DNA of 64,000 bases, from contig CAVQCA010000154.1 of NCBI GenBank assembly GCA_963710815.1, positions 1-64,000 of the forward strand, read 5' to 3'. Position 1 is the stretch's first letter. Every line of letters starts with the position of its first letter. The notes under the pieces are model-generated. The model searched no databases and was not told the origin of the DNA. It saw only the letters and a program-made list of their open reading frames with translations. Of the stretch, positions 28,014 through 37,555 are shown piece after piece. The stretch is from CAVQCA01 sp963710815 (GTDB lineage Bacteria; Pseudomonadota; Gammaproteobacteria; UBA9214). The position numbers and the translations under genes were made by a program.

Positions 28014-28949
28014 TTATTCCACCTCGCCCCCGGAGGCCTTGGTCAGGGCCTCCTCGATGGCGTTCGGTGAGCACATGATGCTGAAGAAGGTCGCGCCTGA
28101 CTCACTCGCGAGCATCGACAGATGCGGCCAGTCGATGGCGATACGGAAGCGCCCGTAGAGCGCTTCTGCCTGATCGCCATAGACCAGGATCTCATAGGGC
28201 AGGTGCGCGGTATGCCGCGGCGTGCTCTTGTCAATCCGGCTCATGATGTACTCGTCGCTGCTGCAATCGTCGGGACCGGCACCCTTCATGGCGACACCGA
28301 ACAGGGTTTGCTCCTTACCCTTGGGATCCTTGCCGGGGATGTCGATGCGATAGACCTCGGCGGTCCCGCCCTTCCCGGCCGCCAGGGCATCCTGGACCGC
28401 CTTGACCGCTTCGGCGTGGCTGCCGTATTCGGCCAGCTCACTGGGATCGTCGAAATACTCCATCATGACCGTGTAGTGGTATTTTCTCAGGTCTTTCGCC
28501 GTGAGTTTCTTCTCCGATCCGAAATCCATCTTGGCGCCGAGGGCTTTTTCCAGTTGGGCACGCACATCGGAGAGATCGGTCGCCATACGATAGACAGCCG
28601 CCATATACACCGGGTTGGTATAGGAGACCTCGATGTCGTCCCCGTTCTTGGTGACGGCGACACGCTGTTCCGCGCCGTAACCACCACGCTCGGACTTGGA
28701 GGCAGCGGCCTTCAGTGCGTCATTGGTGACCACGATGACGTCGGCACCCGCATAGGGTGAATATTCACCCGCGATTTGAAATCCGGCGCTCGTGAGTTTG
28801 CCCTTGACGTCCGATGCCACGGTTTTGACGTCGCCGGTAGTCTTGTAGGCCAGCACGAAAGGCTGCAGATACTCCGCCGCCAGCGCACTGCCGGCAGTCA
28901 GGACAAAGAAGATTCCAACCAGAATTGAATTTCTCAGCATGGCGATCAT
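28014..28949 (-). CDS. Secreted protein of unknown function
   Basis: I do not recognise this 311-residue protein with confidence. A signal peptide (MLRNSILVGIFFVLTAGSALA) precedes two mixed alpha/beta halves. The first (YKTTGDVKTVASDVKGKL ... AGADVIVVTND) has the pattern of DUF302-like domains that bind small ligands, but I cannot confirm it. The second contains GVAMKGAGPDDCSSDEYIM with one of two cysteines. AGGAGGAG is well placed before ATG 28949; ATG 28940 is also in frame. It is a single gene with its own terminator, between icd and nudJ. Confidence 0.7.
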   Translation of the reverse strand: MIAMLRNSILVGIFFVLTAGSALAAEYLQPFVLAYKTTGDVKTVASDVKGKLTSAGFQIAGEYSPYAGADVIVVTNDALKAAASKSERGGYGAEQRVAVTKNGDDIEVSYTNPVYMAAVYRMATDLSDVRAQLEKALGAKMDFGSEKKLTAKDLRKYHYTVMMEYFDDPSELAEYGSHAEAVKAVQDALAAGKGGTAEVYRIDIPGKDPKGKEQTLFGVAMKGAGPDDCSSDEYIMSRIDKSTPRHTAHLPYEILVYGDQAEALYGRFRIAIDWPHLSMLASESGATFFSIMCSPNAIEEALTKASGGEVE

Positions 28950-29218
28950 TACCCACTCCTCCTCACAGGCATGTTTAACATTTAGTGTTTGTTTGACGTA
29001 ACATTTATACACCGTAACCTGCCACCCACCGGGTTCCCGGCGTAAAAATGAAGCTCGGAGTATAGGGGAATCGGTGATGATCTGCGAGTGCCAATCGTCA
29101 TGAAGGAAGCTGCCGGATGGCGGCAGTTATCCGGAATGACCGTCCGGCATAGCGCAGGCAGCCATTTTTCGCGGGCACACGACATATTTTTTTTATAACC
29201 TATTGATAATCAGTAGAT

Positions 29219-29662
29219 ATGATCTGGACTCCACATGTGACTGTTGCCGCCGTGATCGAACAAGGGGAGCGTTTTCTCCTGGTTCAGGAACGGGAGTCCG
29301 GCCAAGTGGTCTTCAATCAACCCGCCGGACACCTCGAGGAGGGCGAGAGTCTGGTTTCCGCCGTCATCCGGGAAACCCTCGAGGAGACCGGCTGGCATTT
29401 CCAGCCCGCCGCCCTTATCGGGATGTACCGGTGGCGCCACCCGGCAAAGGGGGTCACCTACCTGCGCGCGGCCTTTTCGGGTTCCGGTGTTTCGCACGAT
29501 CCGGACCGGGCGCTGGATGAGGGAATAGAACGCACCCTATGGCTTGGTGTCGACGAGATCCGCAGACAGACCGAAATGCTGCGCAGTCCACTGGTGCTGA
29601 AATCGATCGAGGACTACCTCGCGGGCGTCCGCTACCCGCTTTCGGTACTCACGGATGTCTAA
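29219..29662 (+). CDS. nudJ: Nudix hydrolase, NudJ type
   Basis: NudJ removes phosphates from nucleoside tri- and diphosphates and thiamin pyrophosphates. The 147-residue protein has the Nudix box GHLEEGESLVSAVIRETLEE followed by TGW. It also has the family's N-terminal HVTVAAVIEQGERFLLVQE. It lies directly upstream of mnmA on the same strand, as ymfB/nudJ does in E. coli, which supports the subtype. The 270 bp upstream to the divergent gene at 28949 contains no gene I can see. Confidence 0.92.
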   Translation: MIWTPHVTVAAVIEQGERFLLVQERESGQVVFNQPAGHLEEGESLVSAVIRETLEETGWHFQPAALIGMYRWRHPAKGVTYLRAAFSGSGVSHDPDRALDEGIERTLWLGVDEIRRQTEMLRSPLVLKSIEDYLAGVRYPLSVLTDV

Positions 29663-29740
29663 TAACCCCTCCGCCGTCAGTCCTCCCGCCGGCCGATCGG
29701 TGGCGCACCCGATGATCCGTGAAGAGCACTGGGCGAGACC

Positions 29741-30817
29741 GTGAAACGAATCGCACTCGGGTTGTCCGGAGGAGTGGACTCCGCGGTCGCGGCGTTGCTG
29801 CTCAAACAGGCCGGACATCATGTGACCGCCGTCTTCATGAAGAACTGGGACGACGACGACGATACCGGCTACTGCCCCGCTGAACAGGACCTGCGTGACG
29901 CGCGCGATATCTGTGAACGCCTCGACATCGAGCTGCGGACCATCAGTTTCTCGGCGGAATACTGGAACCGCGTCTTCACGCACTTCCTCGAGGAATACCG
30001 GGCCGGGCGTACGCCGAACCCCGATATCCTCTGCAACCAGGAAATCAAATTTCGCGCCTTCCTGGATTACGCGCTGGCCCACGGCGCCGGGGCCATTGCG
30101 ACCGGACACTATGCCCGGATCGACAAGGACGGGACGATACGCCTGCTGAGAGCCGTCGACCGAAGCAAGGACCAGACCTACTTTCTGCATACCCTTAACC
30201 AGACGCAACTCTCGCACAGCCTGTTCCCGATAGGCCACCTGGAGAAACAGGAAGTGCGCGAACTGGCCGCACGGGCCGGGCTGCGCAATCACGACAAGAA
30301 AGACAGCACCGGCATCTGCTTCATCGGAGAGCGCAAGTTCCGCGACTTCCTGGCGCGCTACCTGCCGCGGCAGCCGGGGGAAATCAGAACGCTGGACGAT
30401 GAGCTGATCGGTGAACATCAGGGACTGATGTTCCATACCATCGGCCAGCGACAGGGACTGGGCATCGGCGGGAGAAAGGTGTCGTCGGGTGAACCCTGGT
30501 ACGTGGCCGCCAAGGATCCCGTTCACAACGTCCTGCGCGTCGTCCAGGGGGTGAATCACCCCGCCCTTTGCCACCGGCGACTGCGCGCCGGCCGCTTGCA
30601 CTGGATCGCCGGTTCGCCGCCTTCACTGCCGCTTGCCTGCACCGCCCGTATCCGTTACCGCCAGCCCGATCAGCCCTGCCTGCTCACCCCTGCACCCGGC
30701 GATGGCGGCATCGTCGAGTTCAGGGAAGCGCAACGCGCGGTGACGCCGGGGCAATCGGTGGTTTTCTACGACGGTGAAGTCTGTCTGGGCGGCGGCGTTA
30801 TCGAAACGGTCATATAG
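29741..30817 (+). CDS. mnmA: tRNA-specific 2-thiouridylase MnmA
   Basis: MnmA puts sulfur on the wobble uridine of Lys, Glu and Gln tRNAs. The 358-residue protein has the PP-loop GLSGGVDSAVAALLL, the catalytic Cys in PDILCNQEIKF, and the second Cys in STGICFIGERKFRDFL. HTIGQRQGLGIGG is also typical. It is the second gene of nudJ-mnmA-hflD. Confidence 0.97.
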   Translation: MKRIALGLSGGVDSAVAALLLKQAGHHVTAVFMKNWDDDDDTGYCPAEQDLRDARDICERLDIELRTISFSAEYWNRVFTHFLEEYRAGRTPNPDILCNQEIKFRAFLDYALAHGAGAIATGHYARIDKDGTIRLLRAVDRSKDQTYFLHTLNQTQLSHSLFPIGHLEKQEVRELAARAGLRNHDKKDSTGICFIGERKFRDFLARYLPRQPGEIRTLDDELIGEHQGLMFHTIGQRQGLGIGGRKVSSGEPWYVAAKDPVHNVLRVVQGVNHPALCHRRLRAGRLHWIAGSPPSLPLACTARIRYRQPDQPCLLTPAPGDGGIVEFREAQRAVTPGQSVVFYDGEVCLGGGVIETVI

Positions 30818-30828
30818 ACGATCTTCCT

Positions 30829-30942
30829 CACCGCAAAGACGCAAAGTGTTTAATTGTTTTCATAAAAGAATTTCTCTGCGTCCTTTGCGTCTTTGCGTTG
30901 AAGGCGGTGTTTATGGACGGATACCTTGCGCCTTTGCGGTGA
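30829..30942. repeat. Palindromic 'CGCAAAGA' repeat element
   Basis: CACCGCAAAGACGCAAAG is mirrored by CTTTGCGTCTTTGCG and again by GCGCCTTTGCGGTG. The tail GGTGTTTATGGACGG is shared with the inner element at 40122-40214. It separates mnmA from hflD, which are normally close, and no gene lies within it. Confidence 0.8.
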
Positions 30943-30973
30943 ATACCGTTCGTCAGGGATAATTACCTACTGT

Positions 30974-31609
30974 ATGAAATCCAATCCCAGACATCTCGCC
31001 ATCGCCCTGGCCGGACTGTTTCAGGCCGTCAGGCTGGTCCAGCAGGTCGCGGCCGGCAGGTACTGCGACAGCGTTGCCCTCGATGCCAGTCTTGCGGGCC
31101 TGTTCAATACGGACCCGGAATCGACGGAGTCCGTGTTCGGCGAGCTGGCCGGGATCCGCTCAGGGCTGGAGACAGCGCTCACCCAGATCAGCAGCTTTCG
31201 GGCGCGCCGCGACATCGAGCTGACGCGCTACGCCATCACCGTGCTCTACCTGGAGCGCAAGCTCGCGAAGCAGCACACCCTGCTCGAACGCATCCGTGCA
31301 GCCATCGACAGCACACGCGGGCGGACCGAAATTGACGGCCTGACAGATCCCGAGGTCATTGCCGGCCTCGCCGGGGCTTACAAGCAAACGGTAAGCACCC
31401 TGCGCCCGCAGGTAATGGTCAGCGGCAATCCGGCAATACTCGGCAATCCTGACAAGCAGAACCTGATCCGTGCCCTGCTGCTGGCGGCCATCCGCGCCGC
31501 CGTATTGTGGCGCCAGTGCGGCGGGAGGCGCCTTACGCTGCTGTGGCACCGCAAGGCGCTGCAAGAGGCGATCGAGGCCTTGCTGAAGGAGGTAAATGCT
31601 GGCCGCTGA
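30974..31609 (+). CDS. hflD: High frequency lysogenization protein HflD homologue
   Basis: HflD is a small helical membrane-associated protein conserved between mnmA and purB; in E. coli it affects lambda CII. This 211-residue version begins MKSNPRHLAIALAGLFQAVR and is helical throughout, with the LAGIRSGLETALTQIS and YLERKL segments typical of the family. The ATG at 30974 is chosen from the family N-terminus. Its position, with acnA inserted before purB, supports the call. Confidence 0.92.
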   Translation: MKSNPRHLAIALAGLFQAVRLVQQVAAGRYCDSVALDASLAGLFNTDPESTESVFGELAGIRSGLETALTQISSFRARRDIELTRYAITVLYLERKLAKQHTLLERIRAAIDSTRGRTEIDGLTDPEVIAGLAGAYKQTVSTLRPQVMVSGNPAILGNPDKQNLIRALLLAAIRAAVLWRQCGGRRLTLLWHRKALQEAIEALLKEVNAGR

Positions 31610-31732
31610 GCCGTTACCGTCTCCTGTTTGCATGTATAATTGCGCCTCCGTCAGTGCCGGCCAACCGTGACACCGGGGTGGTTTACCGGTCAGGATCCCG
31701 ACCCGTCACATGAGGCTCCCAGGAGATCCCTA

Positions 31733-34402
31733 ATGAACGACAGTTTTTCAACCCGCCGCGATCTGCGCATCGGTGAACAGACCTATGAAATTTCCAGTCT
31801 GCGCGCCCTGGACAAACACTATCGCGTGGCACGTCTGCCCTGGTCCCTGAAGGTCCTTCTGGAGAACCTCCTGCGCCATGAGGACGGGGTTACCGTCACC
31901 CGCAAGGACATCGAGGTACTGGCGAACTGGGACCCGCAGGCCGAACCCGCCGACGAGATCGCCTTTCGCCCCGCGCGCGTCCTGATGCAGGACTTCACCG
32001 GCGTTCCGGCCGTGGTGGATCTTGCCGCCATGCGCGATGCCATGCAGCAACTCGGCGGTGACCCGGACCGGATCAACCCGCTGCAGCCAGCGGAGCTGGT
32101 CATCGACCACTCCGTGCAAGTCGACAATTTTGGTTCCGACGCCGCCTTCGACCTGAACAGCGAACTGGAATACCGCCGCAACCGGGAACGCTACAGTTTT
32201 CTCAAGTGGGGACAGACGGCCTTCGCGAACTTCAAGGTGGTGCCGCCGGACACCGGCATCGTGCACCAGGTGAACCTGGAGTATCTGGCACGGGTCGTAT
32301 TCAGCGCCGAAAGCGCCACGGGTCTCCAGGCCTATCCGGATACCCTGGTCGGCACGGACTCGCACACCACCATGATCAACGGTCTCGGCGTCCTGGGCTG
32401 GGGTGTCGGCGGGATCGAGGCCGAGGCCGCCATGCTGGGGCAGCCCATCTCCATGCTGATCCCCCAGGTGGTGGGTTTCAGGCTCACCGGCCGGCTTCCT
32501 GAAGGCGCCACGGCGACCGACCTGGTGCTGACGGTCGTGGAGCTGCTGCGCCGCCAGGGCGTGGTCGGCAAGTTCGTCGAATTCTTCGGCGACGGTCTGG
32601 ATCACCTGCCCCTGGCCGACCGGGCCACGATTGCCAACATGGCGCCGGAATACGGCGCCACCTGCGGATTCTTCCCGGTCGACGACGAAACCCTGGCCTA
32701 TCTGCGACTCAGCGGCCGCGACGAAGCGCAGATCGCCCTGGTCGAGGCCTACGCGCGGGAACAGATGATGTTCCGCGAAGCCGGCGCCGCCAGTGCGGAT
32801 TACAGCGCCGTCATCGAACTGGATCTCGGTGATGTCGTACCCAGCCTGGCCGGACCCAAGCGACCCCAGGACCGCGTGGCGCTCACGGCGGCGAAGGAGA
32901 AATTCCTGGAAGCACTGGCGGCGCTCAAGCAGGAACGCAATCTGGTCAGCCACGCGGTGAGCACGCGTATCGGCGACGAGGCGGTCAAACTCGACGACGG
33001 CGCCGTGGTGATCGCCGCCATCACCTCCTGTACCAACACCTCCAACCCGTCCGTCATGATCGGCGCCGGGCTGGTCGCGAGGAAGGCGGTCGAACTCGGG
33101 CTCAGGGTCAAACCCTGGGTGAAGACCTCGCTCGCGCCCGGCTCGCGCGTCGTGACCGATTACCTCCATAACGCCGGTCTGCTCGACCCCTTGCGATCAC
33201 TCGGCTTTCATGTGGTCGGTTACGGCTGCACCACCTGCATCGGCAACTCGGGCCCGTTGCCGGAAGCGGTCTCCGCCGCCATAAAGGAAGGCGGCCTGTC
33301 CGTGTGTTCCGTGCTCTCCGGCAACCGCAACTTCGAAGGGCGGGTGCATGCCGAGGTCCGCATGAACTATCTCGCCTCCCCGCCCCTGGTGGTCGCCTAT
33401 GCCCTGGCGGGACGCATGGATGTCGACCTGATGAGCGAACCCCTGGGCACCGGCCGGGACGGCCAACCGGTCTATCTCAAGGATATCTGGCCAAGTCAGC
33501 ACGAGATCCAGGCCGTGGTCGGTGCGAGCGTCAACAATTCAGGCTTTCGCAAGACCTATCGGGATGTCTACACGGGAGAGGCGAGCTGGACGCGGCTCGA
33601 AGCCTCCGAAGACCGGCTCTACGCCTGGCGGAACGATTCGACCTACATTCGCAAGCCGCCCTATTTCGAAGGCATGTCGAAACAGGCGGGCGAGATCACC
33701 GATATCGCCGGGGCGCGGGTTCTGGCACTGCTCGGCGATTCGGTCACCACCGACCATATATCCCCTGCCGGCGCCATCAAGGCGGATTCACCGGCCGGAC
33801 GCTACCTGATCGACAAGGGCGTCGCGCCGGCCGATTTCAATTCGCTCGGCGCGCGCCGCGGCAACCACGAGGTCATGATGCGCGGGACGTTTGCCAATAT
33901 CCGCCTGCGCAACCTGCTTGCACCTGGTACGGAAGGCGGCATCACCCGGCACCAGCCCGACAACGAGCAAATGACGATCTTCGACGCCGCCGAACGCTAC
34001 CGCGGAGAGGCTGTGCCCCTGCTGGTGATCGCCGGCAAGGAATACGGCTCGGGTTCCTCGCGCGACTGGGCCGCCAAGGGACCGCGCCTGCTCGGCGTTC
34101 GTGCGGTGATCGCCGAGAGTTACGAACGCATTCATCGCTCCAACCTGGTCGGCATGGGCATACTGCCACTGCAGTTCCTGCCGGGCGACACGCCCGCAAG
34201 CCTCGGCCTGAGCGGCCTGGAGAGCTACGACATCACCGGTCTGCACGCCTTGCCGGCGGATACACTGGAGGTGAAGGCAACCGCGTCCGACGGGAGTCAG
34301 ACCCGCTTCCAGGCCCGGGTGCGGATCGACACTCCGCAGGAATTCGAGTATTACCGGCACGGCGGCATCCTTCAGTATGTGCTGCGCCAGCTTGCCGCCT
34401 GA
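31733..34402 (+). CDS. acnA: Aconitate hydratase A
   Basis: AcnA interconverts citrate and isocitrate. The 889-residue protein has the [4Fe-4S] cysteines in TSCTNTSNPSVM and YGCTTCIGNSGPL. The substrate loops VGTDSHTTMINGLGVLGWGVGG and the C-terminal swivel domain AGKEYGSGSSRDWAAKGP are also present. AGGAG lies eight bases before ATG 31733; the frame open from 31640 is not homologous. It is encoded upstream of purB and a few kb from icd, so consecutive TCA steps lie close together. Confidence 0.97.
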   Translation: MNDSFSTRRDLRIGEQTYEISSLRALDKHYRVARLPWSLKVLLENLLRHEDGVTVTRKDIEVLANWDPQAEPADEIAFRPARVLMQDFTGVPAVVDLAAMRDAMQQLGGDPDRINPLQPAELVIDHSVQVDNFGSDAAFDLNSELEYRRNRERYSFLKWGQTAFANFKVVPPDTGIVHQVNLEYLARVVFSAESATGLQAYPDTLVGTDSHTTMINGLGVLGWGVGGIEAEAAMLGQPISMLIPQVVGFRLTGRLPEGATATDLVLTVVELLRRQGVVGKFVEFFGDGLDHLPLADRATIANMAPEYGATCGFFPVDDETLAYLRLSGRDEAQIALVEAYAREQMMFREAGAASADYSAVIELDLGDVVPSLAGPKRPQDRVALTAAKEKFLEALAALKQERNLVSHAVSTRIGDEAVKLDDGAVVIAAITSCTNTSNPSVMIGAGLVARKAVELGLRVKPWVKTSLAPGSRVVTDYLHNAGLLDPLRSLGFHVVGYGCTTCIGNSGPLPEAVSAAIKEGGLSVCSVLSGNRNFEGRVHAEVRMNYLASPPLVVAYALAGRMDVDLMSEPLGTGRDGQPVYLKDIWPSQHEIQAVVGASVNNSGFRKTYRDVYTGEASWTRLEASEDRLYAWRNDSTYIRKPPYFEGMSKQAGEITDIAGARVLALLGDSVTTDHISPAGAIKADSPAGRYLIDKGVAPADFNSLGARRGNHEVMMRGTFANIRLRNLLAPGTEGGITRHQPDNEQMTIFDAAERYRGEAVPLLVIAGKEYGSGSSRDWAAKGPRLLGVRAVIAESYERIHRSNLVGMGILPLQFLPGDTPASLGLSGLESYDITGLHALPADTLEVKATASDGSQTRFQARVRIDTPQEFEYYRHGGILQYVLRQLAA

Positions 34403-34424
34403 CCCTGAACCCCACACGGAACCC

Positions 34425-35798
34425 ATGCCCATGGAACTCACACAGCTGACCGCCCTGTCACCCGTCGACGGCCGCTATGGAACGAAAACCGAACCCCTGC
34501 GGCCCATCTTCAGCGAATTCGGTCTGATCCGGCACCGCGTGCTGGTCGAAATTCGCTGGCTGCAGGCGCTGTCGCGGCAGGACGGGATCCGCGAGGTCCC
34601 CGCGCTAAGCAGTCATGCCGAGCATATGCTCAACGACATTATCGAGAAATTCAGTGAACCGGATGCCCAGCGCATCAAAAACATCGAGCGCACGACCAAC
34701 CACGACGTCAAGGCGGTGGAGTATTTTCTCAAGGAAAAAATCGCCGGCAACCAGGAGCTGGAGGCGGTCAGCGAGTTCATCCACTTCGCCTGCACCTCCG
34801 AGGATATCAACAACCTCGCCTATGCACTGATGCTGCGCGAGGCGCGCAATCAGTCGCTGCTGCCGCTCATGGATGATGTCATCAGTGCCATCGTCGACAT
34901 GGCGCATCGCCACGCGGGCGTACCGATGCTCTCCCGTACCCATGGACAGACCGCCTCGCCGACCACCATCGGCAAGGAAATGGCGAATGTCGCCGCCCGT
35001 CTGCAGCGGCAGCGCGATCAGTTCTCCATGCTGCCGGTGCTGGGCAAGATGAACGGTGCCGTCGGCAACTACAACGCCCACCTGATCGCCTACCCGGAGG
35101 TGGACTGGCCGGCGCTTTCCCGGGAGTTCATCAACGGACTCGGGCTGGAGATGAACCCCTACACGACCCAGATCGAACCGCATGATTACCTGGCGGAGCA
35201 GTTCGACTGCCTGGCACGTTACAACACCGTGCTGATCGATTTTTGCCGTGATGCCTGGGCCTATATCTCGCTAGGGTATTTCAAGCAGAAAACCGTGGCC
35301 GACGAGGTCGGCTCATCGACCATGCCGCACAAGGTCAACCCCATCGATTTCGAGAATGCCGAAGGCAATCTCGGCATCGCCAATGCCCTGTTCGCCCACT
35401 TCGCTGCGAAGCTGCCCGTCTCGCGCTGGCAGCGCGATCTCAGCGACTCCACAGTGCTGCGCAATATCGGCGTCGCCGTCGCACACGTCGTCATCGCCGG
35501 TGAATCCTGCCTCAAGGGCATCGGCAAGCTGGAGGTCAACGAACAGCGTACCGCCGGGGATCTCGACGAGAGCTGGGAGGTGCTGGCCGAGGCGCTGCAG
35601 ACGGTGATGCGCCGTTACGGCATCGACAAGCCCTATGAGCGACTCAAGGCGCTGACCCGCGACCGGGCGGTGGATCGTGAAACGCTGGCGGCATTCCTCA
35701 GGGATCTGGAAATACCGGAGTCTGCCCGGGCCGCTCTGGCGGAACTCACCCCGGCAAGCTATACCGGCAATGCCGAGCAGCAGGCGACTTCGATTTGA
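34425..35798 (+). CDS. purB: Adenylosuccinate lyase
   Basis: PurB carries out two fumarate-releasing steps of purine synthesis. The protein begins MELTQLTALSPVDGRYG at the second of two ATGs (34425 or 34431); the shorter form matches the E. coli N-terminus. The superfamily signature is SSTMPHKVNPIDFENAEGN, and the catalytic His lies in TSEDINN ... RTHGQTASPT. It follows acnA after about 25 bp and completes the mnmA-hflD-purB neighbourhood. Confidence 0.97.
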   Translation: MPMELTQLTALSPVDGRYGTKTEPLRPIFSEFGLIRHRVLVEIRWLQALSRQDGIREVPALSSHAEHMLNDIIEKFSEPDAQRIKNIERTTNHDVKAVEYFLKEKIAGNQELEAVSEFIHFACTSEDINNLAYALMLREARNQSLLPLMDDVISAIVDMAHRHAGVPMLSRTHGQTASPTTIGKEMANVAARLQRQRDQFSMLPVLGKMNGAVGNYNAHLIAYPEVDWPALSREFINGLGLEMNPYTTQIEPHDYLAEQFDCLARYNTVLIDFCRDAWAYISLGYFKQKTVADEVGSSTMPHKVNPIDFENAEGNLGIANALFAHFAAKLPVSRWQRDLSDSTVLRNIGVAVAHVVIAGESCLKGIGKLEVNEQRTAGDLDESWEVLAEALQTVMRRYGIDKPYERLKALTRDRAVDRETLAAFLRDLEIPESARAALAELTPASYTGNAEQQATSI

Positions 35799-35822
35799 CG
35801 GTCCTCACCTCCCCCCGGTCTG

Positions 35823-36284
35823 ATGGCGTCTGAGCGAAGGTATACCGTATCCGAAGCGCGGCTGCCCGGGGATCTTCCCGCCATCCACCTCATTCGACGT
35901 CAGGTTTTCGTTGAGGAACAGGGCATACCCGCCCGGCTCGAGTGGGACGGAAGGGATACGCTCTGCCGTCATGTGCTGGCGAGTGACCTGCAGCGGGTTC
36001 CCATAGGCACGGGGCGACTGGACCCCGAGGCACGCATCGGCCGTATGGCCGTTTTGCCACCCTGGCGCCGGCACGGCGTCGGCAGCGCCCTGCTCGACAT
36101 CCTCCTGCGGCTGGCGCAGGCCCTTGGCCACCGGGAAGTGGTGGCACATGCCCAGCGCGACGTCGTTGAGTTCTATCGCAAGGCGGGATTTCGCGATCAG
36201 GGCCGGCTTTTCAGGGAGGCCGGAATCGAGCACCTGAAAATGGTAAAAATCTTCACCAGCGGCAATAATGAAAATAATCGGTGA
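35823..36284 (+). CDS. GNAT N-acetyltransferase (ElaA/YjcF-like)
   Basis: This 153-residue protein has the GNAT fold: IHLIRRQVFVEEQGIP near the N-terminus, and the acetyl-CoA loop in RMAVLPPWRRHGVGSALLD. The substrate is not known. It lies 25 bp after purB and 18 bp before the next gene, so the three may be co-transcribed. Confidence 0.85.
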   Translation: MASERRYTVSEARLPGDLPAIHLIRRQVFVEEQGIPARLEWDGRDTLCRHVLASDLQRVPIGTGRLDPEARIGRMAVLPPWRRHGVGSALLDILLRLAQALGHREVVAHAQRDVVEFYRKAGFRDQGRLFREAGIEHLKMVKIFTSGNNENNR

Positions 36285-36302
36285 ACAAGGGGGTACTGAA
36301 AA

Positions 36303-36857
36303 ATGACCGAGTCAAAACACCGCGACGCCGTGCAAAAAGCGGCGCAACTCACGATCGATGACCTGCGGCTGGGGGAAACCACCCTGGAATTCGAGGTTGA
36401 AACCCAAGCCGAGGTGCGCGCGGTGGCGCATGCGCTGGCTGCCCAGGCGCAGCGCACCCTGCTGCTGCATACCGAGGACCTCGAACCCGCCATCTACGAC
36501 GACAACGCCTTTCTGGATGCGCTCAGCCGTCTTGCCCGTCTGCACAGCCAGTCGCGCATCTGGATTCTTGTCCAGGATGCCCGCAAGGCCATACAGCACG
36601 GCCATCGCCTGATCGAGCTTGCCCGGCGCCTGAGTTCCAGCGTGCAGTTTCGCCGGCCCGGAGCCCAGTTCCGCAACTACCACGAATCATTCCTGCTGGC
36701 GGATGGCCGTGGGTATCTGCATCGCCCGATCGCCGCACGCTACGAAGGCACCGCCAATTTCCACGATCCCGGCAAGGTGGCGGATCGGGAGAAATACTTC
36801 ATGGAGGTCTGGGATCGCAGTGAACCCGATGAAGAAATAAAGCGCCTGTATCTGTAG
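36303..36857 (+). CDS. Conserved protein of unknown function following the GNAT gene
   Basis: This 184-residue protein resembles small gammaproteobacterial proteins often found after a GNAT gene and annotated as a domain of unknown function (I think DUF7931; unverified). It has a phospholipase-D-like feel (NDNAFLDALSRLARLHS-type helices, RIWILVQDARKAIQHGHRLI, FLLADGRGYLHRPI) without a visible HKD motif. No signal peptide or membrane segment. It may act with the upstream acetyltransferase. Confidence 0.7.
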   Translation: MTESKHRDAVQKAAQLTIDDLRLGETTLEFEVETQAEVRAVAHALAAQAQRTLLLHTEDLEPAIYDDNAFLDALSRLARLHSQSRIWILVQDARKAIQHGHRLIELARRLSSSVQFRRPGAQFRNYHESFLLADGRGYLHRPIAARYEGTANFHDPGKVADREKYFMEVWDRSEPDEEIKRLYL

Positions 36858-36892
36858 CGATCCAGGCGCCCGTCATTCGGCAAGGAGTGCTC

Positions 36893-37402
36893 TCAGGGGA
36901 AGGCCGGGATGACCGGCTCGGTGCCCTCGACCACGGCCTCCGGATGGTGCGCCTTGACCAGGTTCGTGATTTCCTCCACCCGCACCTTGGGCACGTCCAC
37001 CATCATCATCAGCTGACCCTTTTCGATCGCCGATTCGAATTCCTTCAACCGTGAGCTGGGTGCCGAAACGCCGATCATGCCGGAGATCCAGGCGCCGGCG
37101 CCGGCTCCCGCCAGGCCAATGCCGAGAATCGCGCCGCCCGCCAGCGCCACACCCCCGAGGGTGATCGCGGCGATGCCCGCCACCACACCGGTCGCCCCGC
37201 CGATCGCGAGACCCCGCTCCACCGCCGGGACGAAATCGCTTTCCTGCAGCAGATTCGCTTCCGGCAAGTGGGCTTCCGACAAGGCGTGATGATCGGCAGC
37301 GGCGATATGGATATGGCGTTCCTCGATCCGGGCGAGCAGCAGTTCATCCACGATCGTTTTTGCGCTTTCTACGCTCGGCAGCAGAAAATAAAGTCTCCTC
37401 AT
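36893..37402 (-). CDS. Glycine-rich membrane-associated protein (DUF1269-like)
   Basis: This 169-residue protein has a soluble N-terminal alpha/beta part (MRRLYFLLPSVESAKTIVDELL), a central Gly/Ala-rich hydrophobic stretch of about 50 residues that could form one hairpin of membrane helices, and a soluble C-terminal part (KGQLMMMVDVPKVRVEEI). The layout is that of DUF1269-type stress proteins. It faces purB and the GNAT genes convergently. No function can be read from context. Confidence 0.7.
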   Translation of the reverse strand: MRRLYFLLPSVESAKTIVDELLLARIEERHIHIAAADHHALSEAHLPEANLLQESDFVPAVERGLAIGGATGVVAGIAAITLGGVALAGGAILGIGLAGAGAGAWISGMIGVSAPSSRLKEFESAIEKGQLMMMVDVPKVRVEEITNLVKAHHPEAVVEGTEPVIPAFP

Positions 37403-37555
37403 TACCTGGCTCCTTCAATTTGGTTTCAAATAAATTCGCAAAAGTCCTTGATATTATTGACTGATCATACCGCTTTATATATGGCATGGCGCGCTATTTT
37501 GCCAGATGGCGCGGCTAATTTAACCCAATTTTTTTCTCATCCCCGATCTCCGGGG